This document shows positions 1 through 6,331 of a stretch of DNA of 15,747 nucleotides, piece by piece. The translations under genes and the position numbers were made by a program. The notes below the pieces were generated by a model. It searched no databases, had not been told where the DNA came from, and saw only the letters and a program-made list of their open reading frames with translations. The stretch comes from Desulfobacteraceae bacterium (GTDB lineage: Bacteria; Desulfobacterota; DSM-4660; Desulfatiglandales; JALVMZ01): positions 1 to 15,747 of the forward strand of contig JALVMZ010000210.1 of the NCBI GenBank assembly GCA_027032655.1. The letters are read 5' to 3'. The stretch's first letter is position 1, and every line of letters starts with the position of its first letter.

Positions 1-718
1 CCTCTGTATCATAGATAGAGCCTGGATTTTTAATGGACCTCTCCCTGCCACTGCTTATGTCTCTCAAGATTATTGCACCTTTTCTCATATGATTTAATAG
101 CAGGAACTTATTATTCACAACACCTCTTTTGTAAACATCCGTTGTCAACTCCTGTAATATCTTCTGTATATGAACAGGAAATTGATATTCATAGAGAACC
201 CTGAAGGCAAAATCATTGGATGGTATCTCAAGAATCCTGAAAAAACGCTCTTTTATCTGATTCTTGGTGAGTGATTTGTCTTTGGATATTTTTCTGTTAT
301 CCCCTTTGTTTTCCAGAAAAAACTGATTTTGGAGTTTCCTTGCGGTTTCAAATGCCTTGGTAATTCGTAATTTCACCCCATTCCCTAAGGGGTCATGGTC
401 AAATACTGAAAAGACACTTTTTGCCGCTTCTTCCCTTTTCTTTTCTGTAAGTTTACTATCTTCAATCAGAAATTCATGGGTTGCCTTTATATCCTTTTCG
501 GCTATATCCCCTATTTTGTATTTTTTTGGTTTTATGAGGGCATCGGGGAATATAAGTATTGAAATAATAACACTTAGAAAAGGAAGCATTATCCAGGCGA
601 GTCTTTCCGGGGTAAGCCATTCATTTACGGGTTTTGTGATGGATTTTGAACTCTTTTTTTGTTTTTCAGAACCCCTATTGGAGTTCTTTCTCTTTATAAA
701 TGATACTATATGAGTCAT
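1..718 (-). CDS. 7TM-HD family membrane phosphohydrolase, N-terminal part (partial)
   Basis: The gene starts with ATG at 718 and stays open to the left edge, giving about 239 residues of a protein that is usually 700-800 aa. After a basic, Ser/Lys-rich cytoplasmic start there is one hydrophobic segment at about residues 42-58. It is followed by the sequence YKIGDIAEKDIKA, which resembles the start of the extracytoplasmic 7TMR-HDED domain. Family members carry seven further membrane spans and a cytoplasmic HD domain, and Listeria PgpH of this family degrades cyclic di-AMP; those parts lie outside the window, so activity cannot be judged. The start lies 2 nt after the phoH stop with AAAAAAGG just upstream, so it is probably co-transcribed with phoH. 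The phoH / 7TM-HD / ybeY order is common in bacteria, so ybeY may follow beyond the edge. Confidence 0.85.
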   Translation of the reverse strand, partial: MTHIVSFIKRKNSNRGSEKQKKSSKSITKPVNEWLTPERLAWIMLPFLSVIISILIFPDALIKPKKYKIGDIAEKDIKATHEFLIEDSKLTEKKREEAAKSVFSVFDHDPLGNGVKLRITKAFETARKLQNQFFLENKGDNRKISKDKSLTKNQIKERFFRILEIPSNDFAFRVLYEYQFPVHIQKILQELTTDVYKRGVVNNKFLLLNHMRKGAIILRDISSGRERSIKNPGSIYDTE

Positions 719-720
719 GA

Positions 721-1689
721 TTACCTTTTTTCAAACCGTTCATAGGCGTCAATTATTTCCTGAACCAGTGGATGTCTTATTACATCATCCCTTGTAAAAT
801 ATACAAATTTTATGCCCTCTATTCCCTCAAGCACCTCCCTGGCCTCAATAAGACCTGATACTTTTCCACCTGGAAGGTCAATCTGGGTAACATCTCCTGT
901 GATTACGGTCTTTGAGCTGAAGCCGAGTCTTGTAAGAAACATCTTCATCTGTTCTGATGTTACATTTTGAGCCTCATCAAGTATTACAAATGAATCATTA
1001 AGAGTGCGTCCCCTCATGAACGCAAGGGGTGCCACCTCAATTACTCCCTTTTGAAGCAATCCCGAAGCACTTTCAAAATCCATCATATCGTGCAGTGCAT
1101 CATATAGGGGTCTCAGATACGGATTCACCTTTTCATAAAGATCTCCAGGTAGAAATCCCAGGTGTTCTCCAGCTTCAACAGCAGGTCTTGTGAGCACTAC
1201 TCTGTTTATCTCCTTATTTAATAAAAAGGATATTGCCATGGCCATAGCAAGGTATGTCTTGCCTGTTCCAGCAGGCCCGATGCCAAATACAATATCATAT
1301 CTCCTTATGCTATCAATATAAACCTTTTGATTGATACTTTTGGGTGTTATTATCTTTTTACTTGCTGTGATATAGACTCTGTCAAGAAATATATTCTTTA
1401 TATCCTCATTGGGATTATTGCTCAGGATTCTAATGGCATATTCCACATCATTTGGATATATGGGATAATCTTTTTTGATAATATTATAGAGCTGTTCCAG
1501 GACACTTTTTGCAAGTTGAATCTGCCACTCACTGCCCCTTAAAGAGATTCTGTTCCCCCTCATATGAATCTTTATGCCCAGCCTTTTTTCAATAATTTTC
1601 AGATGAGAATTCTGCTCACCACAAAGGAGAGACATTAATGAAGGCTCATGAAATTCTATATTCTCTGTTATGTCTAAGTCCTCTTTCAT
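721..1689 (-). CDS. phoH: PhoH-like ATPase (YbeZ type)
   Basis: A cytoplasmic P-loop ATPase of the PhoH/YbeZ family, linked in other bacteria to RNA metabolism and ribosome maturation with YbeY. Counted from the ATG at 1689 it is 322 aa, a normal family length. The N-terminal 70 residues look like the KH-type nucleic-acid-binding segment (IEKRLGIKIHMRGNRISLRG). The Walker A motif GPAGTGKT is at 138-145, the conserved LTRPAVEAGEHLGFLPGD block at 166-183, and the Walker B motif FVILDEAQN at 234-242, followed by TGDVTQIDLP at 264-273. A TTG two codons upstream (1695) is an alternative start; neither has a well-spaced ribosome binding site, and ATG was preferred. It is transcribed away from tupA and is probably the first gene of a minus-strand operon with the 7TM-HD gene. 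Identification is secure; the precise biological role is not. Confidence 0.95.
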   Translation of the reverse strand: MKEDLDITENIEFHEPSLMSLLCGEQNSHLKIIEKRLGIKIHMRGNRISLRGSEWQIQLAKSVLEQLYNIIKKDYPIYPNDVEYAIRILSNNPNEDIKNIFLDRVYITASKKIITPKSINQKVYIDSIRRYDIVFGIGPAGTGKTYLAMAMAISFLLNKEINRVVLTRPAVEAGEHLGFLPGDLYEKVNPYLRPLYDALHDMMDFESASGLLQKGVIEVAPLAFMRGRTLNDSFVILDEAQNVTSEQMKMFLTRLGFSSKTVITGDVTQIDLPGGKVSGLIEAREVLEGIEGIKFVYFTRDDVIRHPLVQEIIDAYERFEKR

Positions 1690-1716
1690 GACCAATTAAA
1701 AGGGATTATCCTTCCC

Positions 1717-1731
1717 TTCCCAACTCGGGAA
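1717..1731. repeat. short inverted repeat in phoH leader
   Basis: TTCCC and GGGAA are separated by five bases, about 30-40 bp upstream of the phoH start on the minus strand. It could form a small RNA hairpin in the phoH leader. It is short enough to be chance; no function is assigned. Confidence 0.25.
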
Positions 1732-1809
1732 TATAAATTAAATTCCTATCTATCACAGCATATCACCTGAGGCAAGGAAAACTATTATTTTTTTAAAGTT
1801 ATTAAACGA

Positions 1810-1829
1810 TAATATCAGTTAATATCAGT
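1810..1829. repeat. tandem 10-bp direct repeat in divergent intergenic region
   Basis: TAATATCAGT occurs twice back to back with no mismatch, a spacing of about one helical turn. It lies in the AT-rich region between phoH and tupA. Repeats in helical phase are often regulator sites, but it could also be a replication-slippage product. Confidence 0.45.
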
Positions 1830-1883
1830 ATAAAAATAATGAAAAATTATAATTCAAAAATAAAGGATTTAAAAAGATAATTG

Positions 1884-1889
1884 TTGACA
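1884..1889 (+). promoter_or_regulatory. possible -35 box for tupABC
   Basis: A perfect TTGACA hexamer lies about 70 bp upstream of the chosen tupA start. No convincing -10 hexamer is found 16-18 bp downstream (TTAAGG or TAAGGA are the best available). The promoter is therefore weak, activator-dependent, or the hexamer is accidental. Confidence 0.3.
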
Positions 1890-1923
1890 TAAAATCATGA
1901 TACCTGTTAAGGATGGAAACTAA

Positions 1924-1943
1924 ATATGTCAAAAATGACATAT
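1924..1943. promoter_or_regulatory. 20-bp palindrome upstream of tupA, candidate operator
   Basis: ATATGTCA (1924-1931) and its exact reverse complement TGACATAT (1936-1943) are separated by AAAA. The palindrome ends directly before the tupA ribosome binding site, so it lies in the 5' leader if tupA starts at 1958. A further TGACAT half site lies at 1885-1890. The position suits a repressor that senses tungstate or molybdate, such as ModE- or TunR-type regulators, but no regulator gene is present here and the consensus was not checked. As RNA it could also form a short hairpin that hides the ribosome binding site. Confidence 0.5.
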
Positions 1944-1951
1944 GGAAAGGA
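1944..1951 (+). promoter_or_regulatory. ribosome binding site that decides the tupA start
   Basis: GGAAAGGA ends 6 nt before the ATG at 1958. The same site is unusable for the upstream in-frame ATGs: it directly abuts the one at 1952 and lies inside the reading frame started at 1913. This favours 1958. Confidence 0.7.
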
Positions 1952-1957
1952 ATGCCA

Positions 1958-2896
1958 ATGGGAAGTAAGATTGTGAAATTATCTGTTTCTTTCATCAGCT
2001 TTTTAATTGTTTCTGGACTTTTATGGATATTAACCTGCCAGAGTGGATCACTCCATGCTGAAGGGTCATTGAGTATCAAGATGTCAACCACCACCAGCAC
2101 TGAGAATTCAGGGCTACTGGATGTGCTTCTACCCGCTTTCTATAAAAGAACAGGTATAAGGGTAAAGGTATTTCCTAAAGGCACAGGTGCAGCCCTCAGG
2201 GATGGTATGGAAGGTAATGTGGATGTGGTCTTTGTGCATGCAAAGAAGAGAGAGGAGGACTTCGTGGCAAAGGGATATGGTGCATATCGGCTTCAGGTTA
2301 TGCACAACGACTTTGTAATTGTGGGTCCTCCGCACGACCCTGCAGGAATAAGAGGGATAAAAGATCCTGTTCTTGCCTTAAGGAAGATAGCCATAAAAAG
2401 GGCAAAATTTATATCCCGGGGAGATGATAGTGGAACCCATATCAAGGAACAGGAGCTGTGGAAGGCCACAGGTCTAAAATTGAAGACCAGAGTCACCAGG
2501 ATAATAAAAAAAGGAAAACAAAAGAAGATTATCTTTAAGCACCCATATGGTATTGGAAAGTGGTATATTTCCATAGGTCAGGGGATGGGAAAAGCCCTTA
2601 CCTATGCAGACGAAAAACGGGCATATACATTAACGGATAGAGGAACTTTTCTTAAATATAAATATGGAAGAACAATTGGACTTGACCTGGAAATCCTTTG
2701 TGAAGGTTCTCCAATTCTAAACAACCCTTATGGAATAATACCATTAAATCCAGAAAGATTTCCCCATGTTAGATTCAAATTTGCAGATAGATTTGCAAAA
2801 TGGCTTGTATCCCCTGAGGGACAGTCCCTGATTGCCTCTTACAAGATTCAAGGGAAACAGGTATTTTTCCCGGATGCCATTCCCATGAATCACTAA
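1958..2896 (+). CDS. tupA: Tungstate ABC transporter substrate-binding protein TupA
   Basis: The secreted oxyanion-binding subunit of a tungstate importer. From the ATG at 1958 it has 312 aa. The start gives a normal signal peptide: MGSKIVK, then a hydrophobic core to about residue 26, with a likely cleavage after SLHA at about 34. LTC at 25-27 lacks the small residue before Cys expected for a lipobox. The mature protein begins with LSIKMSTTTSTENSGLLD; the TTTSTENSGLL block is typical of TupA and contributes to anion binding. FPKGTGAALRDGMEGNVDVVFVHA at about 72-95 and SRGDDSGTHIKEQELW in the middle are also TupA hallmarks. A longer in-frame version from 1913 would place 15 polar residues before the signal peptide and would cross the palindrome, so it was rejected. 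Permease and ATPase genes follow. Molybdate or mixed specificity cannot be excluded from sequence. Confidence 0.93.
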   Translation: MGSKIVKLSVSFISFLIVSGLLWILTCQSGSLHAEGSLSIKMSTTTSTENSGLLDVLLPAFYKRTGIRVKVFPKGTGAALRDGMEGNVDVVFVHAKKREEDFVAKGYGAYRLQVMHNDFVIVGPPHDPAGIRGIKDPVLALRKIAIKRAKFISRGDDSGTHIKEQELWKATGLKLKTRVTRIIKKGKQKKIIFKHPYGIGKWYISIGQGMGKALTYADEKRAYTLTDRGTFLKYKYGRTIGLDLEILCEGSPILNNPYGIIPLNPERFPHVRFKFADRFAKWLVSPEGQSLIASYKIQGKQVFFPDAIPMNH

Positions 2897-3005
2897 CAAG
2901 TTGATTCGAGGTGTTTTTTGTTTGAAATTTATACTAAAGCAAATACTCTTTAAATATATAAAATAAAAACCGAAAATTCCCATAATAAACTTGAGAAGGT
3001 TTTTA

Positions 3006-3701
3006 ATGGGTTTTCTGATTGATAGTTTTTTTTCAGCAATATATATGCTCTGGTCCATGGATCCAGAGCTATATTTCATTATCTATGTATCCCTTAAGGT
3101 AAGTCTCACCTCCACCATTATCGCAAGTATAATAGGAATACCTTCAGGAATTCTTATATCTCTTAATGATTTCAGGTCAAAGCGCATTCTTGTTACAGTT
3201 TTAAATTCTCTTATGGCACTACCAACTGTGGTTGTGGGGCTTACTGTTTATGCATTTATATCAAGAAGGGGTATTTTGGGGGTGCTGGATCTCCTCTATA
3301 CCCAGACAGCCATGATAATCGGTCAGGTAATACTGATATTTCCCATAATTACATCCCTTACCAACTCAGCCATTAATGCTGTGGATGATGAATACAGGAA
3401 GACTGCTCAGACACTGGGAGGCAGCACATTTGATACAGCCCTGGTGATATTGAGGGAAGCAAGGGCAGGAGTTATTGCCTCCGTGATTGCAGGATTTGGA
3501 AGAGTAATTGCTGAGATCGGAGTCAGTATGATGCTGGGTGGTAATGTAAAGGGCTATACCAGAACCATGACCACTGCCATGGCACTTGAATATGATAAGG
3601 GTGAATTCACCATGGCAGTGGCACTTGGAATTGTCCTTCTTGTGATAAGTTTTGGTGTAAATATAATACTGAGCAGAATACATGGGATTCAGAGGTCATG
3701 A
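3006..3701 (+). CDS. tupB: Tungstate ABC transporter permease TupB
   Basis: An inner-membrane permease of 231 aa with about five predicted spans (near residues 25-50, 62-86, 103-121, 156-175 and 203-222). It carries the EAA-type cytoplasmic loop EYRKTAQTLGGSTFDTALV at about 129-147, which contacts the ATPase. MALPTVVVGLTVY at 70-82 and GGNVKGYTRTMTTAMALEY at 178-196 match the TupB family. GAAGG at 2995-2999 lies 6 nt before the ATG at 3006; a TTG at 2991 in the same frame would overlap that site and was rejected. There is a gap of 109 nt after tupA with no clear terminator, so read-through from the tupA promoter is likely. Its stop overlaps the tupC start as ATGA, indicating translational coupling. 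Confidence 0.92.
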   Translation: MGFLIDSFFSAIYMLWSMDPELYFIIYVSLKVSLTSTIIASIIGIPSGILISLNDFRSKRILVTVLNSLMALPTVVVGLTVYAFISRRGILGVLDLLYTQTAMIIGQVILIFPIITSLTNSAINAVDDEYRKTAQTLGGSTFDTALVILREARAGVIASVIAGFGRVIAEIGVSMMLGGNVKGYTRTMTTAMALEYDKGEFTMAVALGIVLLVISFGVNIILSRIHGIQRS

Positions 3702-4723
3702 AATTATTCACCATAAGAAATCTCCTGAAGGTATATAATGGCCGTAATGTCCTGGATATTGAAAGACTTGAGCTGGATGAAGGTAAAATATACTCACTCT
3801 ATGGACCTAATGGTTCAGGAAAGACCACTTTTCTTGAAATCCTGGGTATGCTTTCCTCTCCCACAAAGGGATATATGGAATACAGGGGTAAACCCATTAA
3901 ATTTAATGGAATGGACCTGAAGCAATTGAGGAAACAGATAGTTTTGGTCCAGCAGAATCCCGTGCTTTTTAGCACCTCAGTTTATAAAAACATGGAATTT
4001 CCTTTAAAGGTAAGGAAAGTGTCTGTTTCCAATAGAAATTCAATAATAGAGGAATGCCTTGATCTTGTGGGAATGAAGGATTTTATCCATGCCCATGCAC
4101 CAAATCTCTCCAGTGGTGAAAAACAGAGGGTGGCAATAGCACGTGCCCTTGCCTGTTCTCCTGATGTCCTTCTTCTTGATGAGCCAACAGCCAATGTGGA
4201 TGCAGAAAACCAGGTAACTGTGGAGAATATTATATCAGATATAAAAGAGCAAAAGGGTATATCAATTATATTGACAACTCATGATCTTATCCAGGCAGAG
4301 AGAGTGGCAGATGAAATCATTCCTTTATTTAAGGGCAGGCTGGCACCAACCGTATATGAGAATCTATTTGATGCTGCGCCAATTAAAGATACTAAAGGCA
4401 GGGAGTGGTTAATCCTTAAAAGAGGTATTAAGATACCATTTAAGTCAAATAAAACCGAAAGATTAAGGATATCAATTGATCCATTTAGAGTAGTTATCAT
4501 GGGTAGAGGAGAGATCAAAAGCATGCTCGGTATTTTTAAAGGCAGAATTGTGCAGATGACAAAAGAGAAGAGAAATATCAGATTCTTGGTGGATATCGGC
4601 CTTCCCATCAACATTATTATGAAAGAAGGTGATGTGAAAGCAAGGCAGTTTTTTGTGGGGGATGATGTGTGCATTGAAATACCAGATTCTTCAATCCATA
4701 TTTTATCCGCGGGACGTCCTTAA
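3698..4723 (+). CDS. tupC: Tungstate ABC transporter ATP-binding protein TupC
   Basis: The cytoplasmic ATPase that drives TupB. At 341 aa it has the ATPase domain in the first ~215 residues. Walker A is GPNGSGKTT at 36-44, the Q-loop lies near Q85-Q86, the ABC signature is LSSGEKQR at 137-144, Walker B is VLLLDE at 157-162, and the switch histidine is H195 in TTHD. The remaining ~125 residues include a beta-rich segment (about 250-340) that looks like a TOBE/Mop-type regulatory domain. In related importers this domain can bind oxyanion and shut off transport, so feedback inhibition by tungstate is plausible but inferred. The start overlaps the tupB stop by 4 nt. A stop at 4721-4723 ends the operon. 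Confidence 0.92.
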   Translation: MKLFTIRNLLKVYNGRNVLDIERLELDEGKIYSLYGPNGSGKTTFLEILGMLSSPTKGYMEYRGKPIKFNGMDLKQLRKQIVLVQQNPVLFSTSVYKNMEFPLKVRKVSVSNRNSIIEECLDLVGMKDFIHAHAPNLSSGEKQRVAIARALACSPDVLLLDEPTANVDAENQVTVENIISDIKEQKGISIILTTHDLIQAERVADEIIPLFKGRLAPTVYENLFDAAPIKDTKGREWLILKRGIKIPFKSNKTERLRISIDPFRVVIMGRGEIKSMLGIFKGRIVQMTKEKRNIRFLVDIGLPINIIMKEGDVKARQFFVGDDVCIEIPDSSIHILSAGRP

Positions 4724-4727
4724 ATAA

Positions 4728-4744
4728 TTAAATAACTTATTTAA
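4728..4744. repeat. AT-only palindrome after tupC
   Basis: TTAAATAA and TTATTTAA flank a single C, starting 4 nt after the tupC stop. As RNA the loop would be too tight and the stem too weak for a classical intrinsic terminator. It may be a protein-binding palindrome or simply AT-rich sequence. No better terminator was seen in the 199 bp between tupC and hdrC1. Confidence 0.3.
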
Positions 4745-4860
4745 ATGACTGGAACAACTGTAAATCTATTTATATTATCAGATTATTCTTAGACGGATAT
4801 TGCTGAAATTGATGAAGAATATGGGATTAGCGATTATTAAAGATGTCACGGTTTTTTATG

Positions 4861-4889
4861 TTGAATTGTAGTTATAATGTAATTATAAT
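4861..4889 (+). promoter_or_regulatory. sigma70-type promoter of the hdr-met operon
   Basis: TTGAAT (4861-4866) is followed by exactly 17 bp and then TATAAT (4884-4889). Transcription would start near 4896, giving a leader of about 26 nt before hdrC1. The -10 box is the second copy of an 11-bp tandem unit (see 4872-4893); the first copy also contains TATAAT but has no good -35 at the right distance. Confidence 0.65.
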
Positions 4890-4893
4890 GTAG
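4872..4893. repeat. 11-bp tandem repeat carrying two TATAAT boxes
   Basis: Two adjacent copies of TTATAATGTAA/G (4872-4882 and 4883-4893) differ only in the last base. The duplication puts two -10 hexamers one helical turn apart directly upstream of the ten-gene operon. Confidence 0.6.
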
Positions 4894-4922
4894 ATACATT
4901 TTGGATTCTGACAGGATGGCGG

Positions 4923-5486
4923 ATGCAAGAGATAGTTTTTGAAGATAGAGGCCTCCATAGTGAAGAGCAGGCACGGACCCTTAATTATCAGTTCTGTTAT
5001 CAGTGCAGGCGTTGCACCAATGGATGCCCGCTTACCTTTGCCATGGATATATACCCTGACAGGGTAATAAGGCTACTCAATCTTGGGCAACTGGACCGTA
5101 TTCTTCACTGCGCCACCATATGGATCTGCTCCTCATGCAAGACATGCACCACAAGATGTCCCAATCAGGTGGATATAGCAGGAGTCATGGATTATCTGAA
5201 GGAGAAGGCCATTGAAGAGGGTATCAGACCCCCTGAGATGGCAACACTTGTTTTCCATGAATCATTTTTAAAGGAGATAGAGAAGAGGGGCAGGGTCTTT
5301 GAAGCAGGTCTCATGCAGAGATACATGCTCCTGAGCGGTCAGCTTTCTCAAAAGATACGGGATGGGAGCATAAAAGATGATATAAAGATGGGGATAAAGC
5401 TCTTTTTAAAGGGAAGGATGCCTCTTTTGCCCGAATCCATTAAGGGAAGGAAAGAGATAAAGCACTTAATCAGGAAGACTCAATGA
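4923..5486 (+). CDS. hdrC: Heterodisulfide reductase subunit C-like iron-sulfur protein (module 1)
   Basis: A 187-aa cytoplasmic electron-transfer subunit. Two [4Fe-4S] motifs are visible: C25-x2-C28-x2-C31-x3-C35-P and C69-x2-C72-x2-C75-x3-C79-P, the spacing usual for HdrC. In Hdr complexes HdrC passes electrons from HdrA to the catalytic HdrB. AGGA at 4913-4916 lies 6 nt before the ATG; an ATG at 4916 is in another frame and closes quickly. No membrane segment is seen, so this is the soluble HdrC type, not HdrE-linked. It is the first gene behind the promoter at 4861-4889 and overlaps hdrB1 by ATGA. Confidence 0.93.
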   Translation: MQEIVFEDRGLHSEEQARTLNYQFCYQCRRCTNGCPLTFAMDIYPDRVIRLLNLGQLDRILHCATIWICSSCKTCTTRCPNQVDIAGVMDYLKEKAIEEGIRPPEMATLVFHESFLKEIEKRGRVFEAGLMQRYMLLSGQLSQKIRDGSIKDDIKMGIKLFLKGRMPLLPESIKGRKEIKHLIRKTQ

Positions 5487-6331
5487 AGGTTGGGTACTAC
5501 CCAGGATGTTCCCTCAGGGGGACTGCCAGTGACTATGAGCAGTCCATAATGGCTGTATGTGATATGCTCTCAGTGGAGCTGGATGAGATAGAGGACTGGA
5601 ACTGCTGTGGTGCAAGCGCTGCTCACAGTATTAATTCAAGGGCGGGCATAGGTCTTCCTGCCAGAAACCTTGCCATTGCCGGGAAAAGCCATAAGGAGGT
5701 GGTGGTTCCCTGCCCTCTTTGTTTTAACAGGCTCAAGAGTGCAAAGAAGGACTTTGAGCAGAACAAGGGCATTGAATTTGATTTCCACATACCACAGGAG
5801 CTAAAAATATGGGACCTTGCGGATTTTCTGTCTCAGGATTCCATTCTTTATGAGTTCAAAGCCAGGATAAAGACAGAACTTAAGGGGCTGAAGGCAGTCT
5901 GTTATTATGGATGTATGTCAAGCAGGCCCCCCTCCATTACAGACTCAAAGAGATGGGAAGATCCCATCAGCATGGATAGGATACTTGAGGCCATGGGCGC
6001 AGAGCCCATCCAGTGGTCATACAAGACTGATTGCTGTGGTGCAAGCCATCTTGTGCCCCGTGCTGATCTTGTTCATGAGCTGGTGGGAAGGCTCTATATG
6101 CAGGCAAAGAGGGCCGGGGCTGAGTGCATTGTGGTATCATGTCAGATGTGTCAGGCCAATCTTGATATGCCGCAGGAGATAATAATGCAGAAACTTAAAA
6201 GTCCCACTCGTCTCCCGATTATCTATTTTACAGAACTTATGGGGCTTTCCATGGGGCACAGGGATGCACCAAAGTGGTTTAAAAAGCACTTTATTGATCC
6301 TATGATGGTTGTGGGGAGATTTGTCAAATGA
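5483..6331 (+). CDS. hdrB: Heterodisulfide reductase subunit B-like protein (module 1)
   Basis: The catalytic-type subunit of 282 aa with two complete CCG domains, which in HdrB bind noncubane [4Fe-4S] clusters. The first uses C9, C41-C42 and C77-x2-C80; the second uses C144, C184-C185 and C220-x2-C223. The spacings (31/34 and 39/34 residues) fit the family pattern. In methanogens HdrB reduces the CoM-CoB heterodisulfide; the bacterial substrate is not known and could be another disulfide or a partner protein. It overlaps hdrC1 at its start and hdrA1 at its end by ATGA, so the three are translationally coupled and probably made in equal amounts. Confidence 0.93.
   Translation: MKVGYYPGCSLRGTASDYEQSIMAVCDMLSVELDEIEDWNCCGASAAHSINSRAGIGLPARNLAIAGKSHKEVVVPCPLCFNRLKSAKKDFEQNKGIEFDFHIPQELKIWDLADFLSQDSILYEFKARIKTELKGLKAVCYYGCMSSRPPSITDSKRWEDPISMDRILEAMGAEPIQWSYKTDCCGASHLVPRADLVHELVGRLYMQAKRAGAECIVVSCQMCQANLDMPQEIIMQKLKSPTRLPIIYFTELMGLSMGHRDAPKWFKKHFIDPMMVVGRFVK

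Noticed and set aside
357..713. Plus-strand open frame of 118 codons opposite the left-edge gene
   Set aside because: The minus strand encodes a recognisable 7TMR-HDED N-terminus with a proper start after phoH; the plus-strand frame has no family features.
1913..1957. Longer N-terminus of TupA from the ATG at 1913
   Set aside because: It has no spaced ribosome binding site, would put polar residues before the signal peptide, and would read through the palindrome.
2991..3005. TTG start of tupB at 2991
   Set aside because: The well-spaced GAAGG for the ATG at 3006 would lie within the coding region; ATG gives a normal TupB N-terminus.
4728..4744. Intrinsic terminator of tupABC
   Set aside because: The palindrome is all A/T with a one-base centre and no following T-run, so a stable terminator hairpin is not expected.
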